Positions 1 through 10,679 of a stretch of DNA of 64,000 nucleotides are shown piece after piece (positions within the stretch are counted from its first letter, which is position 1; each line of letters starts with the position of its first letter). The notes beneath the pieces were generated by a model. The model saw only the letters and a program-made list of their open reading frames with translations. It was not told the DNA's origin and ran no database searches. Both the position numbers and the translations under genes were made by a program. The DNA is from Sitta carolinensis (taxonomy: Eukaryota > Chordata > Aves > Passeriformes > Sittidae), in the NCBI GenBank assembly GCA_032173965.1, contig JAVUNC010000004.1:2494501-2558500 (forward strand), written 5' to 3'.

Positions 1-685
1 CATTTTATTTTCTGTAATATTTTTTATTTTTATCTCAATCAGCTAATTATATCCGGGGTGGTGATTTTTCATCCAGCTCTCCTTGTGGTTATATGTATGT
101 GGCTGCTATTTTATGTGCCAGCAATCCTAGGAAATATATTTCCCCATTATCCCGTGATGTATTATCAAAGGAAAAACCTTCCGTGCGGAATTAGGGGGTT
201 TTCCAGGGCTGGAGAAATCCTGATTTCTTTCATTGCCCTCTAGTGGGCTCGGGCTCTTCTGCAAGGGCAGGGAGTGAGGAGCTTTCCCCTTCTCTTTGTG
301 CCACACCAACCATCAGGTTTTCTATAATTTCAGTTATTTGTCCATATTTGTGTGATTCCCAGAGCGTGGTTTCATGGATCAGGTACGGCAGAATTGTCCT
401 GCTGGGGTTTATAAATGATGACAAAAAGAGGATTCTGTGCTATGATTATTTTGCCATGGAAAGCAGGAGATGGGCATTACCCAAATGAACATTCCCCATG
501 GGAGTTTTGGGAAGGACACTTGTAGATGTTGGGCTGTCACTGAAATATTTACAGGCTGGAGAAGTAGATATCAGGTTTTTGCAGTTTCCTGCTGTTGTAG
601 CTGTGTTGAATTGTGAATTCGTCCCACAGTCCAGCTGAAGGAGGGCTTGGCAAATGTTCCATCCCGTTTATTTGTGGTTTGTTGC
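1..685. other. Single-copy AT-rich DNA, no gene seen
   Basis: No repeat, RNA gene or recognisable coding exon was found. The open frames are short, overlap on both strands and have no recognisable domains. The sequence gives no hint whether this is intron or intergenic DNA. Confidence 0.6.
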
Positions 686-944
686 AGAATCCTGGAATGG
701 TTTGGGATGGAAGGGAACTTACAGACCATGAGCAGGGACACCTCCCACTATCCCAGGTTGCCCCAAGCCCTGTCCAGCCTGGCCTTGGACACTTCCAGGG
801 ATCCAGGGGCAGCCACAGCTTCTCATGGCACCCTGTGCCAGGGCCTGCCCCTGTCACAGCCAGGAATTCCTTCCCAATATCCCATCTCTCCCTGCCCTGT
901 GGCAGTGGGAAGCCATTCCCTGTGTCCTGTCCCTCCAGCCCTTG
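686..944 (-). mobile_element. CR1 LINE, 3' end fragment
   Basis: Read on the minus strand this is the standard avian CR1 3' end: the 'ccctggatccctggaagtgt' block, then 'ccaaggccaggctgga', then the GGGCAGGGAC-type block and a tail near 686. The 5' truncation is typical of LINE insertions. It carries no coding capacity of its own, and the two long frames over it are by-products of the repeat. Confidence 0.92.
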
Positions 945-1343
945 AGGCAAAGAGATTCCTTTTCAACAGTAAGATTAAAGGAAATCAAACACAACTCCAG
1001 ACCTGTTGTATTATTTTTTATTTTGAATTAGCAACCCATTTAAAATGTATAGTATATCATAATGTATTACAATTTGCTGGTCTTATAAAGTGGGTGAGTT
1101 TTTGATGTAAAATCCCTGTGTAATAAATATTGGCTCCATACAAAGTTGTATTTCTGCACTGTCCTGGAAAGAGAGGAGGGGAAGAAGCTCTAAAGGGCAT
1201 TTTGGAAATGACAGCATAATTCTGTCTCAGGTGCTTGGGTTAGGTCAGGCATTAATTTACATCCTGAGAAAACCACAGTGTTCATTAGAGAGCAGAGCAC
1301 GAGGGACTCAAGCACCTGTGCAAGAGGCAAAAGCAGGGTTGTC
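945..1343. other. Single-copy DNA between CR1 copies
   Basis: AT-rich sequence with no recognised element or gene. Confidence 0.5.
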
Positions 1344-2005
1344 TAGAATCATGGAATCATAGGATTGTTTAGGTTGGAAAAGCCCTTGGAGATCACCCAG
1401 TCCAACCATCCCAGCAGTGCCAAGGCCACCACAGCTCCATGTCCCCAGGTGCCACAGCCACAGGGATTTTAAACTCCTGCAGGATGGGGACTCCAGCACT
1501 GCCCTGGGCAGCTGTGCCAGGGCTGGATAACCTTTTTGGGAAAGAAATTATTCCTAATATCCCATCTAAACCCCCCTGGTGCAACTTGAGGCCGTTTCCT
1601 GTTGTCCTGTGTGATGGATTCACCATCCACAGACGATGGCTCTGTATCCACTGATGTGATGGTGTCACATTTGCTGCCTTCCAGTAGGTTGGAATCTCCC
1701 AATTCTCTCATTTCTCAACACCCTGGTTTGCCAGGTTGTTGAGGAATGATGGAATGTGGCTCAGAGAGTGCTTCTGGCAGCTCCCTCAGCATCTTTGGGT
1801 AGATCCTATCCCACCCCATGGGCTTGTCTTGGTGGTGTAGCAGGTTGATGACAGCCTTGGATTAGGGGATTCATTCTGCTCCCTATTTCTCTCTGGAGAA
1901 CAGCTGGTCTGACAGTTAAAGACTGATCAAAGGAGGAATGAAGTGCCCCCACCTGCTCCTCATCCTTTCCTGTTCCATTCCCCCTGCATCCAGCAAAGGA
2001 TGGAG
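1344..2005 (-). mobile_element. CR1 LINE with part of the reverse-transcriptase region
   Basis: The left part (1344-1616) is an older CR1 3' end on the minus strand, of the subfamily with 'gccaaggccaccacagctcc'. The right part (about 1725-2005) translates on the minus strand to CR1 ORF2-like peptides, including HHQDKPMGWDRIYPKMLREL, which resembles the finger/palm region of CR1 reverse transcriptases. The stretch between the two parts is missing, so this is one internally deleted copy or two adjacent ones. Frames are broken and it cannot be active. Confidence 0.8.
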
Positions 2006-2127
2006 ATTTGGACGCCTGTGTTTGCAGATGTGCATGGAGAGCGGCAGGGAAAAAAATATCCTGCAGCTTTGCACTTTACTTCAGGAATGACTCACTCCCT
2101 CTGGTGGGGACATTTCATTCTGAACGT

Positions 2128-2196
2128 GTGATGCTGCTTTCCCTCCTCCTCCTCCACCTCCTCTTCCTCCTGCATCCCCCCCCTCCCCACATTCCC
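2128..2196. repeat. Pyrimidine-rich (CCT/CTT) tract
   Basis: Almost uninterrupted C and T on the plus strand, made of CTCCTCCTC-type triplets and ending in a C run. It is a simple low-complexity tract. Confidence 0.85.
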
Positions 2197-2732
2197 ATTC
2201 CTGCTGCTCCGTGTGTGACATGTGCTCCGTGCGCTGCAGAGCAGCACTTTGGTTTCTATGGTAGCTGCTGTAGCCACTGGACCCATGGACTGGGAGGGAG
2301 AGGAGGAAATAAAGGCTCCAAGTGGCTGAATTCAGGTGCAGGATGCCCATTTCCCTTGGTCAGAAGGCTGGGATGTTTTGGGAGAGGGTGTCCCAAGGGT
2401 AGGTCGCTCCCACGGGTGGCAGCTGCCAGGACATTCCAGGGTCGTTTCCTTCCTTCTCCTGGGAGAAGTGCCTGCAGGCCAGCAGTGAAGGGGACGGTGG
2501 GAAGAGCAGCAGGTTTTGGGTTGAACTTCGTGTTTCCTTTTGTCTTGTTTAGGTCTCGAGTTTGCAGCGAATTCTCCTTGGCTTCTGCCTTTCAGATGGT
2601 GAAAATGCAGATGCCAGACCTAAGATATTGTAATTAAGTGTCTATTTATAACGGAGTTTGTCATTAGAATTACCATGTCATTTTTTAAACAAGGGAGGAT
2701 AATGCGAGTTCACAATCTACACCTGTAGCTGA

Positions 2733-2733
<1 letters not shown>

Positions 2734-2759
<26 letters not shown>
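2734..2759. repeat. Poly(T) tract, 26 bp
   Basis: Uninterrupted T run on the plus strand. No retrogene body ending in a minus-strand poly(A) is recognisable to its right. Confidence 0.95.
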
Positions 2760-2765
<6 letters not shown>

Positions 2766-3004
2766 TTTTAAAACGCAGTTCTTCTTTGATTTGTTCTGGC
2801 TCTGAAATCATTAAGAATCCTGAATTAGCATCCTGCCACATTGTCTGGGGCTTCTTCACTCCTCTGTCCCCTCAGGTACAAACACCAGGATTCTGAGCCA
2901 GGATTCTGAGCCTCAGCTAAAAGGGGGTTGACTAAAATACAGAGCCCACTTCTTCATTTTTACACATTCTCTGTAGAATAGAATCAGAATAAGGGTTTTA
3001 GCAA

Positions 3005-3203
3005 CAATTCCTTCATGGAGAGTGCTGTCCAGCCCTGGCACAGCTGTCCAGGGCAGTGTTGAGAGTCCCCATGCCTGGAGGGATTTAAAATCCATGTGGA
3101 TGTGGCACTTGGGGCCATGGGGCAGTGGCAGCCTTGGCTCTGCTGGGATGGTTGGACTTGATCCCTGAGGGCTTTTCCAACCTTAATGATTCTGTGATTC
3201 CGT
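3005..3203 (+). mobile_element. CR1 LINE, 3' end fragment
   Basis: Plus-strand CR1 tail: a 'cagccctggcacagctgtcc' block, a 'ggatttaaaatccatgtgga' block and the 'ggttggacttgatc' block, ending in TTCTGTGATTCCG. It belongs to the older subfamily seen at 1344 and 39432. Confidence 0.88.
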
Positions 3204-3319
3204 ATTGTCATTATGCCACACCATTGCAAAGATTAATCTATTTTAGAGCAGTTTTATCATGGGAGACAAAGCCAGTGGGAGCAGGGATCCACAAATTAAC
3301 ATGAACTTGGCAAATCATG

Positions 3320-3390
3320 AAATCGTGGAATGGTTTGGGTTGGAAGGGACCCTAAAGACCATCTTGTTCCAACACTTGGGAGAGGACAGG
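3320..3390 (-). mobile_element. CR1 LINE, short 3' end fragment
   Basis: Only about 70 bp of the minus-strand 3' end remain: the tail word, 'tggtttgggttggaagggac' and part of the next block. Confidence 0.8.
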
Positions 3391-4302
3391 TTGTCAGGGA
3401 TGAAGGTTGTGCCTCCTATGCCCGTGTGTGAGCACATGGATGATCCTGAGCTCTGACAGATCTCCAGAGAGACAGGTCCTGCCTGGGTGAGGGGAATTTA
3501 GTGCTGGATGTACTTTAGAGAGCTCTGAAGAGCTCTCTTTGTGGCAGATTAACAGGTCCTTTTCATTGAAAAGTGTTTTTTTAATTCCATTTCCTGTAAT
3601 CTTTGGAATTTCGGGATGCTAAGGCCAAATGTTCCATCTTATGTGAAGAATATTTTACAACTTCAGCACTCCTGCTGTACTTTGTATGGTTCTATTATCC
3701 AGCTGTGTTTGCACCTCGCATCTCTTTTTTCATTCCATTTTGGCACTTATTCCCATTTAATCCAATGTAATCTTTCCTTGACTCTTTATCAGCAAGCCAG
3801 ACCTCAGATTCCCTCAGCCTAAGTAGTTGTCAATGACATGAGAAATCCTCTAAAATCAGTTGGAGTCTGGTTCTAAAACAGCCCAAATTGGACTTTTTAA
3901 TGGAAAATTATGGCAAACAGGATTTTTTATGGGAAACTATGGCACAAGAAGAGCCTCTACCAGGATCCCTACTATTTATGGTTTAAGCTTTACTTAAATC
4001 CCTACTATTTATGGTTTACTATTTATGGTCCCAGCTTTAAGGTGCTGCTGGTCTCCCTGATTTACTCTCAGTCTTGCTCATGTTCCCATGGGTTTTATGG
4101 ACCCTTTTCCAGTTGTGTGGAAATCCCAGCCATCCTTAAGGACATTCCATTTCTATTTGCCATTAGCAGTCCTCATAAACACTTTTTTTTTTTTTCCTTT
4201 TTTTCCCCTTTTTGCCTGTGAGCAGAAAGGCTTCACAGCCTCTAAACTGGCTTAGCTCTGACTTGAATTCCTCAAGGTGTCACATCAGGTAAATCACACA
4301 CA
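3391..4302. other. Single-copy DNA with a small local duplication
   Basis: No gene recognised. A short duplicated motif lies at 3894-4030 and is listed separately. A mixed T/C tract with a T run sits at about 4180-4210. Confidence 0.5.
3894..4030. repeat. Two small tandem duplications
   Basis: Two imperfect copies of a roughly 30-bp unit containing 'atgg.aaa.tatggca' occupy 3894-3950. Two perfect 21-bp copies starting ATCCCTACTATTTATGG lie at 3965-3985 and 3998-4018. A third partial copy (TACTATTTATGGT) follows at 4018-4030. Confidence 0.85.
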
Positions 4303-4365
4303 GAACCACAGAATCATTCAGGTCAGAAAAAAACCTCCAATGTCTTCAATTCCACTCTTTAAATC
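4303..4365 (-). mobile_element. CR1 LINE tail remnant
   Basis: The sequence begins 'cagaaccacagaatcattca' followed by a diverged 'ggtcagaaaaaaacctcc', the 3' terminus of an old CR1 on the minus strand. Confidence 0.6.
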
Positions 4366-4435
4366 CTACCCTTGCCTCTGAATGTAGCCAAAAAATAAAG
4401 TTAGATCTGCTTAAAAGATGATAAAATTATCATCA

Positions 4436-4677
4436 CTGAATCATTGAGGGTGGGAAAGACCTTCAAGGCCATGGAGTCCCACCTGTGACTGATGCTCAGG
4501 CTGTCACCCAGCCCAGAGCACTGAGTGCCATGTCCAGGCCTTTCTTGGACATGTCCAGGGATGGGACTCCAAACATCCCTGGGCAGCTCCTTCCAAAATT
4601 TAACAACCCTTTCCATGATGAAATTCCTCCAGATATCTGACCTGAACCCCTCATGGAGGGCGCTGCACGTTCCACCT
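4436..4677 (-). mobile_element. CR1 LINE, diverged 3' fragment
   Basis: Minus-strand 3' end of an older subfamily. Diagnostic blocks on the plus strand are 'gaaagaccttcaaggccatg', 'gggactccaaacatccctgg' and 'ccttccaaaatttaacaacc'. No open frame of note. Confidence 0.78.
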
Positions 4678-5648
4678 GGTTTCCATTATCCCATAATGGT
4701 GCTTAATTGCCCTAACCTCAACTGAAAATTGGCTTTTTAAAAATTTTTTTGGAACTAAGATCATCCCACATTTTCCATTATTTGGCCCTTTTGCACCTGC
4801 TGTTTGTTTTTCTTTCATGAGCTTAGTTTATGACTTACGTGTCTACATGTGGATCAATGTTAGAAGTTAATATTAAAAAAGGGATTAGCATGTAGCAATG
4901 ATCTATCAAATAGTGTAATTCATCACTGTGCAGAGACCATCATTAATTTAATTTGTTTAATTAAAATAGCCCATTAAAATGGATTTAGTTACTGGCACCA
5001 AACCACTGCTGGCTTCCTTTTTGTTACTGGGACATTTTTTATACGAAGTCTCACCAAATTCAACATTTTGCTAATTGAGTCAGTGGTTCAATATGAATTT
5101 AGTGTTGCTGGGAAGGAGAAACAAATCAAATGGAGAACCTCGTTAGCATTTAGAACTTAAAACAGGGGTTTCCTTATTTCCCTTTTAGTGGCTGTGAGCA
5201 GGAGGTCATGTTGTTCTGTGAACATTAAAAAATGTCATCCCCCGACCTGCTGTTTGCCTGACAGTGCCTCGTGTTTATCCTGACAGGAAGAAGCAAACAA
5301 AACAAAATGAAAAGGTAATGAGGTAGAGCACAGAGGGGATGGGAAATCTTCCCCTCAGAAAGCTCTGCAATGTTTATTAATGCTGCTGGGTCAATGGAAA
5401 AATGCAGCCTGCAAAAAAAAAAAAAAAAAAAAATGCCACGGAGTGTTTTTCCATTTCAACTTGTCCTTTTGAAATTTGCCCATGCTAGAAAAGACAAAAA
5501 TTAAATAATTCCATCTCTGAGCATAAAAGCACAAAAGTACATCATGGTCAGCAGGTTTTTATTTCAGTGTGGTTTTTTAACTGTTCATGGAGTGGAAAAA
5601 GTTCAGTGTTACCCTTTTAGCAAAGATTTAATTGTTAATAATTATCTT
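4678..5648. other. AT-rich single-copy DNA
   Basis: The part from about 4,850 to 5,300 is rich in TAATTA-type words and free of repeats, which is compatible with a conserved non-coding element. That cannot be judged without an alignment. A 21-bp A run lies at 5413-5433. Confidence 0.4.
5413..5433. repeat. Poly(A) tract, 21 bp
   Basis: Uninterrupted A run on the plus strand. Confidence 0.95.
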
Positions 5649-6113
5649 AGAATCATGGAATGGTTTGGGCTGGAAGGGACTTTAAAGCTCATCCCATCCC
5701 ACCCTGTGCCATGGGCAGGGACACCTTCCACTAGCCCAGGTTGCTCCAAGCCCCATCCATCCTGGCCTTGGACACTGCCAGGGATCCAGGGGAGCCACAG
5801 CTGCTCTGGACAACCTGTGCCAGACCCTGCCCACCCTCACAGCCAGGAATACCTTCCCAATATCCCATCTCTCCCTGCCCTCTGGCAGTCTGAAGCCATT
5901 CCCTTTGTCCTGTCCCTCCATCCCTTGTCCCCAGTCCCTCTCCAGCTCTCCTGGAACCCCTTTAGGCTCTGCAAGGGGCTCTGAGCTCTCCCTGGATCCT
6001 TCCCTTCTCCAGGTGAGCCCCCCCAAGCTCTCCCAGTCTGGCTCCAGAGCAGAGGGGCTCCAGCTCTTGGAGCAGCTCCATGTCCTCCTCTGGAGTTTCT
6101 CCAGCAGCTCCAT
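5649..6113 (-). mobile_element. CR1 LINE, long 3' fragment
   Basis: One of the longer copies, about 465 bp. From right to left on the minus strand it runs from the end of ORF2 (the 'ctggagccaggctgg' region), through the 'gagctctgagccccttgcag' and 'gagctggagagggactgggg' blocks, to the tail at 5649. The overlapping 146- and 157-codon frames are repeat-derived. Confidence 0.95.
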
Positions 6114-7092
6114 CATGACCCTCACCTTCCTGCTGGCTTTTTTCTCTTTTTCCATGGCTGTTCACATTCTTCTTTCTCCTGCCATCTTCCCTCCTTTGGG
6201 TTGGGTTAGTGGGGCTTTGAAGCAGAACTCCCAAACCTTTTTCCTCTACAAAAGCCTGTGCTCCAATCTGGCTGATCCACCCAGGATGAGCTGCTCCAGT
6301 TTCTAAAACTTGAACGCAAATGTCTGCTGGCTTGGGAATTCTGTAGGGGATGGTAGAGGAATAATTTGGTTGCCTGATGTAGCACCTGGTGCAATGTGTG
6401 AATCTGAATTCATGTGAGGCTGTGTAGCCTGAAAGGATCTGAGAAGGCCTGTGAGCTTCTGGGCCAGTGGATGGACATCAAAGCAAATCTGAATTTGGGC
6501 AACTGGAACCATCCTCCAGTTTACCAGCAGATTCCTCTGCAGAAGAATCATCCAGAACCGGGTCATGGAGTGAGCTATGGTTACTGGACCCCAGTTTGGG
6601 CTGTTTTATTCTCTCATGGTGTGCTAAGCCTGGGCCCAGGTCCTGCCCTGCCCTGGGCACTCTCCTCAGCTGTTGGAGTGGTCACTGACATGGTTTTAGC
6701 CTTTGGAGCTCCAGAGCCCAGGCGAGGTGTGAGGGTGACAAGGGGATGGTTCCCAAGAGGCCCTTCCAGCAGGACAAGACCCCTGGGAGCAGCAGGGTCT
6801 GGCTGCTTGGATGTGAGCCCAGCTGCTCTTCTGGAGACTGAGGGCTGACTCAGCACACTCGATTTTCCAGGAGGAATGAAGTCATTCCATGGAATTACCT
6901 CTGGGAATAAGAGGGACTTACACTGGTTCCTTGAAGTGTGCTGAAATCAAGGAATACTCCTACATAACCCAACTCATGCACGTGTATGTCGTCATGCCTG
7001 CTGAGAAAATTCACGGAATATTTGGCAAAAAGCCCATAAATTTCTCTGGTGGTTGGAGATTCTCAATTATTCAAGCAGACAAGGACCATTGG
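6114..7092. other. Single-copy DNA, no gene seen
   Basis: Several open frames of 60-144 codons overlap on both strands here, and none contains a recognisable domain. No repeat identified. Confidence 0.45.
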
Positions 7093-7200
7093 ATGGGGAT
7101 TCGAGCAGCCTGGTCCAGGGGAAGGTGCCCCTGCCCACGGCAGGGCAGTTGGACCAGAAGAGTTTTTAAGATCTGCTCCAACTCAAACCATTCTGTGCTT
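7093..7200 (+). mobile_element. CR1 LINE, short 3' fragment
   Basis: The plus-strand terminal block 'aaggtgcccctgcccacggc', followed by a Gly/Leu-rich spacer and the tail word 'aaaccattctgtg'. Confidence 0.75.
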
Positions 7201-8021
7201 TTTTGTCACCTGGGGACACTTGTGAGGCACTGGGTGACACTGGGTAAAGCTGGGATCTGTGGGCCAAATTATTTTCTCTAGAACTGAGGAATGATCAGGG
7301 AACATGGAAGTATTGACTACAAGAAGACTGTGATTTGTTACCTAGCAAACAAGCTGAGCAAGAAAAGAGGGTTTTTTTGTTGTGGTTTTTTTTTTTTTTT
7401 GTTTTGTTTTTGTTTGTTTTGTTTTTATTTAGAAATAGTAAAAAACTAAATATCAGGAAGAGGGGAAAAAGCTGTTTAGGGCAAAGAATGATGGTAGCAT
7501 AAATCCAGGTGGTATAAATTGCCCATCTTTATGTTTTGGATTGCAAATCAGATGTTTTATAATCATTAAAGCAGCTGGGTTCAGGTACAGCTGTCCAAAC
7601 AGAATAGAAGAGGTGAGAAATCTGACAATTTATGAACAGGGCTTGCAAAGTTCATAAAAGGATGGATGTGAGCTTCCAGTGGCAGGAAACTACTGGATAA
7701 CATGGAGGAGGTTTTCCAGACCTGTGGCCACATCACTACAAAGTGCTACTATTTTATGAACTCATTTCTCCTCAGTTTTTCCCCATTTAAAAAAACCTGT
7801 GAGTACATTAAACCATTGTACAGCATCCCTGGCCATTATGAATTTATAGATTAATTGGGGGAGCAAACTGATCAATAATTCAGTTTCCTGGGCCCTGGGT
7901 TCTGAGTGTCCCACTATTCCCAGCTGTTTGTCACTTTGCAAAGTCACAAGTTGCAAAGCCAGATGGACTGAAAAGATTTGATGCACAGAAAATCAGCAAG
8001 TTCTGTGGCCCAGGAGAACTC
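7201..8021. other. Single-copy DNA with a T/GTTTT tract
   Basis: A T15 run followed by GTTTT/GTTTG repeats occupies about 7386-7426. The remainder has no recognised element. Confidence 0.5.
7386..7426. repeat. T-rich simple repeat (T15 then GTTTT units)
   Basis: Directly visible run of T with regular G interruptions. Confidence 0.9.
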
Positions 8022-8143
8022 CAAGGGAGCCTTCCCTTCTCCAGGCTGGATATTCCCAGCTCTCCCAGCCTGTCTCCAGATCAGAGGGGCTCCAGCCCTT
8101 GAAGCATCTCCGAGGCCTCCTCTGGCCTCACTCCAACAGGTCA
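8022..8143 (-). mobile_element. CR1 LINE, internal fragment lacking its tail
   Basis: Minus strand of the late ORF2 / early 3' region. The plus strand shows 'agccttcccttctccaggct', 'cagatcagaggggctccagc' and 'cctcctctggcctcactcca'. The CR1 3' terminus is absent, so the copy is truncated at both ends. Confidence 0.75.
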
Positions 8144-9149
8144 TATTTTATACAAGCTCACACACATCCTAATTATTTTTTAAATTAATTTTACCATTTC
8201 CAGCTTAAAAATATTATTGGAAATTATGAAAATTAATATAAACAGAAAGTCCAACCAGTTCACCCCTGAATGATAGATGTAGAATTTATTTCCACCACTG
8301 AATTCAGAGGGAATACAGATCACAAGCAGCTAAAAGACTGAAATTAACCTTTCCAGGTAATGAATAAATAGAATAAAAAGAGCTGTAATTCATGGATCAA
8401 AATGATAGATAATCTGTGTATGGATGCAAAAGTGGTTTTGGGTCTTTTGAACAGATCCTGTTTCCAAATTTCAGGCTCCATTTTGCCCAAAGATATCAAG
8501 TAAATGCTAGATGCTGGTGGTCCATGGTGCCTGCTGCAGGAGCAGAGCTTTCCTGTCAGGAACCATATTTAATTCAGGTGATCAGAGTATCTGAAAACGC
8601 TGCTGAATATTCCAGCACATCCCTGATGTGGAGAACTGGATTGCAAATGCACTTTGATTTCTTTTTAACCTGAGAGGTTAATTATTGCTTTGATTATAGA
8701 GCTGGAATTGCCATCTGTCACAAGCTCTGTGGGATGACCAAGCTTCTTTTGGCATCATGTTTTCCTACATATAATGTTTATTATTCCCAAAATAATACAA
8801 TGTGGGACAGATACTATCATCCTGGGCTGCCTGCCATGTGAGGGCTTTCTCATCCTCACACTGCACTGATAATGCAGTTCCATTTCTATGTATCACCATT
8901 AGGCTGTGAGGGACATGATATTATTTTATGCACAGCTTAGAGAGAGGAAAAAATGCTGCATCCCACTGATAGATCTGTTTAATTAATATTATTTACATGG
9001 AGAAGTTTGCCAGGAGCTTTCTGGAAAGTTGAGAAAAGCGGGTGTCACTGTCAGATGAAAATATCGTCATTCCGAGATTCCCAAATCTATCACAAAACAA
9101 CCTTTTTCTCCTCGGCTTTGGGAAGCTGAAAGATCAGATCTCCTGGTGC
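8144..9149. other. AT-rich single-copy DNA
   Basis: No repeat or exon recognised. Confidence 0.5.
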
Positions 9150-9434
9150 TGACAAAGGGGGGAAGCACTGGAATTCTTTCCCAGAGAAGCTGTGGCTGCC
9201 CCTGGATCCCTGGCAGTGTCCAAGGCCAGGCTGGACAGGGCTTGGAGCAACCTGGGCTAGTGGAAGGTGTTCCCTGCCCATGGCAGGGGGTGGGATGGGA
9301 TGAGCCTCAGGGTGCTTTCCATCCCAAACCATTCCATGATTCCATGATGATTCCATGATAATTCCATGATTCTATGATGATTCCATGATTCCATGATGAT
9401 TCCATGATGATTCAATGATGATTCCATGGTTCCA
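9150..9434 (+). mobile_element. CR1 LINE with expanded tail repeat
   Basis: Plus-strand 3' end from the 'ggaattctttcccagagaag' block through 'ccaaggccaggctggacagg' to the tail. The tail normally has two or three TTCCATGAT units. Here it extends through about 9331-9434 as ATTCCATGATG-type units. Confidence 0.93.
9331..9434. repeat. CR1-tail minisatellite, TTCCATGAT(GA) units
   Basis: About nine to ten units of TTCCATGAT separated by GA or AA, with single-base variants. It continues directly from the CR1 3' end and so arose by expansion of the CR1 terminal repeat. Confidence 0.9.
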
Positions 9435-10562
9435 TAGTTCTATTGCCATATTACAAGGGAAACCAGAAACCTATCCAGTTCTGTCTGAGGCTTTGCAGAT
9501 AAAGGGAACATTTCACTACCATCCCAAACTGGAAACGCTTCCAGGTGAGAAAGCAAAATATGTGGAATTGTCAGTAAATGAACAGGCAGCTGTGTTATCC
9601 CTTAGCTTGGGTCTGAATTGAGCTCGGGCTCCAATTCTGGGAGAACATATTCCCCTTGTGAGCCTTGCTGTGACAAGGGCTGCAGCTAGTGGGAGAAGTT
9701 TGGGAAAAAACTCACAGTCGGGGCCAGAACTAAACTAAAAGCTCATTTCACACGCTGGCAAGTTCATGCAGTGGCACCACCAAAGCCTCGTGCAGGTATT
9801 TTTCCCTAAAAAACAAGTATAGGAAATCTGTGGGATGTGTCACTCTTCCCTGTTTGCTGTTAAAAAGATCCCTCCATGTGGCATCCCACCCTGTCACTCC
9901 TTCCTTTTCCAGGCTTTTCCTTGGCATTTTTTGATCTAGAAACAATAAAGGATATTTGAACCCAGGATGGGTTTGTGGAACAACTTCAGAAGTGTCGGAT
10001 TTTTTGTCCCCGCTGTTTCACATTAAGCAAATCAACCCTAAAGGAGAGGGCTGGGGGGTTACCTCCTTTTTCAGTTTATTGAAGTGTTGCTGATGTAAAT
10101 CCTTCTGACCATTTCTAACTACATAAAAAGGAGGAAAATAAAAGATGAAAAATTAATTTTCAGCAGCTTTCATGGTGAGCTGTACCTACAAAATGTGATG
10201 TCTGTCTATAGGCAGTGAATAAAGTGCTTGGGATTTCAAACTCTGGGAGTTGAGAGATAAGGAAAGAAAAATCCTTGGGTGTTTGGGGTTTTTTTTAACC
10301 CCTTTTTTCACAGTTTTCCTGTGGAACACACTGCAGATGAATTTCAAACCCCAGTTTACAGCTCTTTGCAATTAAATTCCCATCAAAACCACAAATGGAA
10401 AAATCAATATTCTTCATCCAGCGGGTCTAAAGTTCCTCAAATTCAACCGAAAAAGGACAGGTTCAGAGTGGCTTTTCCCCCTCCCTTGTTTAAAAAAACC
10501 CAGACATTTCAGAGTCTCACCTCTGAAACTTGAAATAACTTAGAACCCTTCCCACCTTCTCT
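9435..10562. other. Single-copy DNA, no gene seen
   Basis: No recognised repeat. Short frames only. Confidence 0.5.
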
Positions 10563-10654
10563 AGTGTGAGGCGTCCCTGCCCATGGCCGAGGGTTAGAAC
10601 CAGATGATCTTTACGATCCCTTTCAACCCAAACCCATCGTGTGATTCCGTGATT
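10563..10654 (+). mobile_element. CR1 LINE tail fragment
   Basis: The last 90 bp of a plus-strand CR1: 'gcgtccctgcccatggccga', 'accagatgatctttacgatc' and a tail ending GTGATTCCGTGATT. It directly abuts the CpG-rich block that follows. Confidence 0.8.
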
Positions 10655-10679
10655 AAATGTGACTTCTTAGGACCTGCTC

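Larger units (their letters stand above)
2006..3004. other. Single-copy DNA with low-complexity tracts
   Basis: A 209-codon plus-strand frame crosses this region but has no recognisable domain and runs through a pyrimidine tract, so I do not call a gene. A block around 2215-2320 has a more complex, promoter-like mix of short GC-rich words, but nothing specific can be assigned. Confidence 0.45.

Noticed and set aside
2008..2637. 209-codon plus-strand open frame
   Set aside because: No recognised domain. It is Leu/Pro-rich where it crosses the pyrimidine tract, and no splice or promoter context supports it.
9331..9434. Short repeats with spacers, CRISPR-like at first glance
   Set aside because: The units are 9 bp with 2-bp spacers, continuous with a CR1 tail, in a vertebrate genome.
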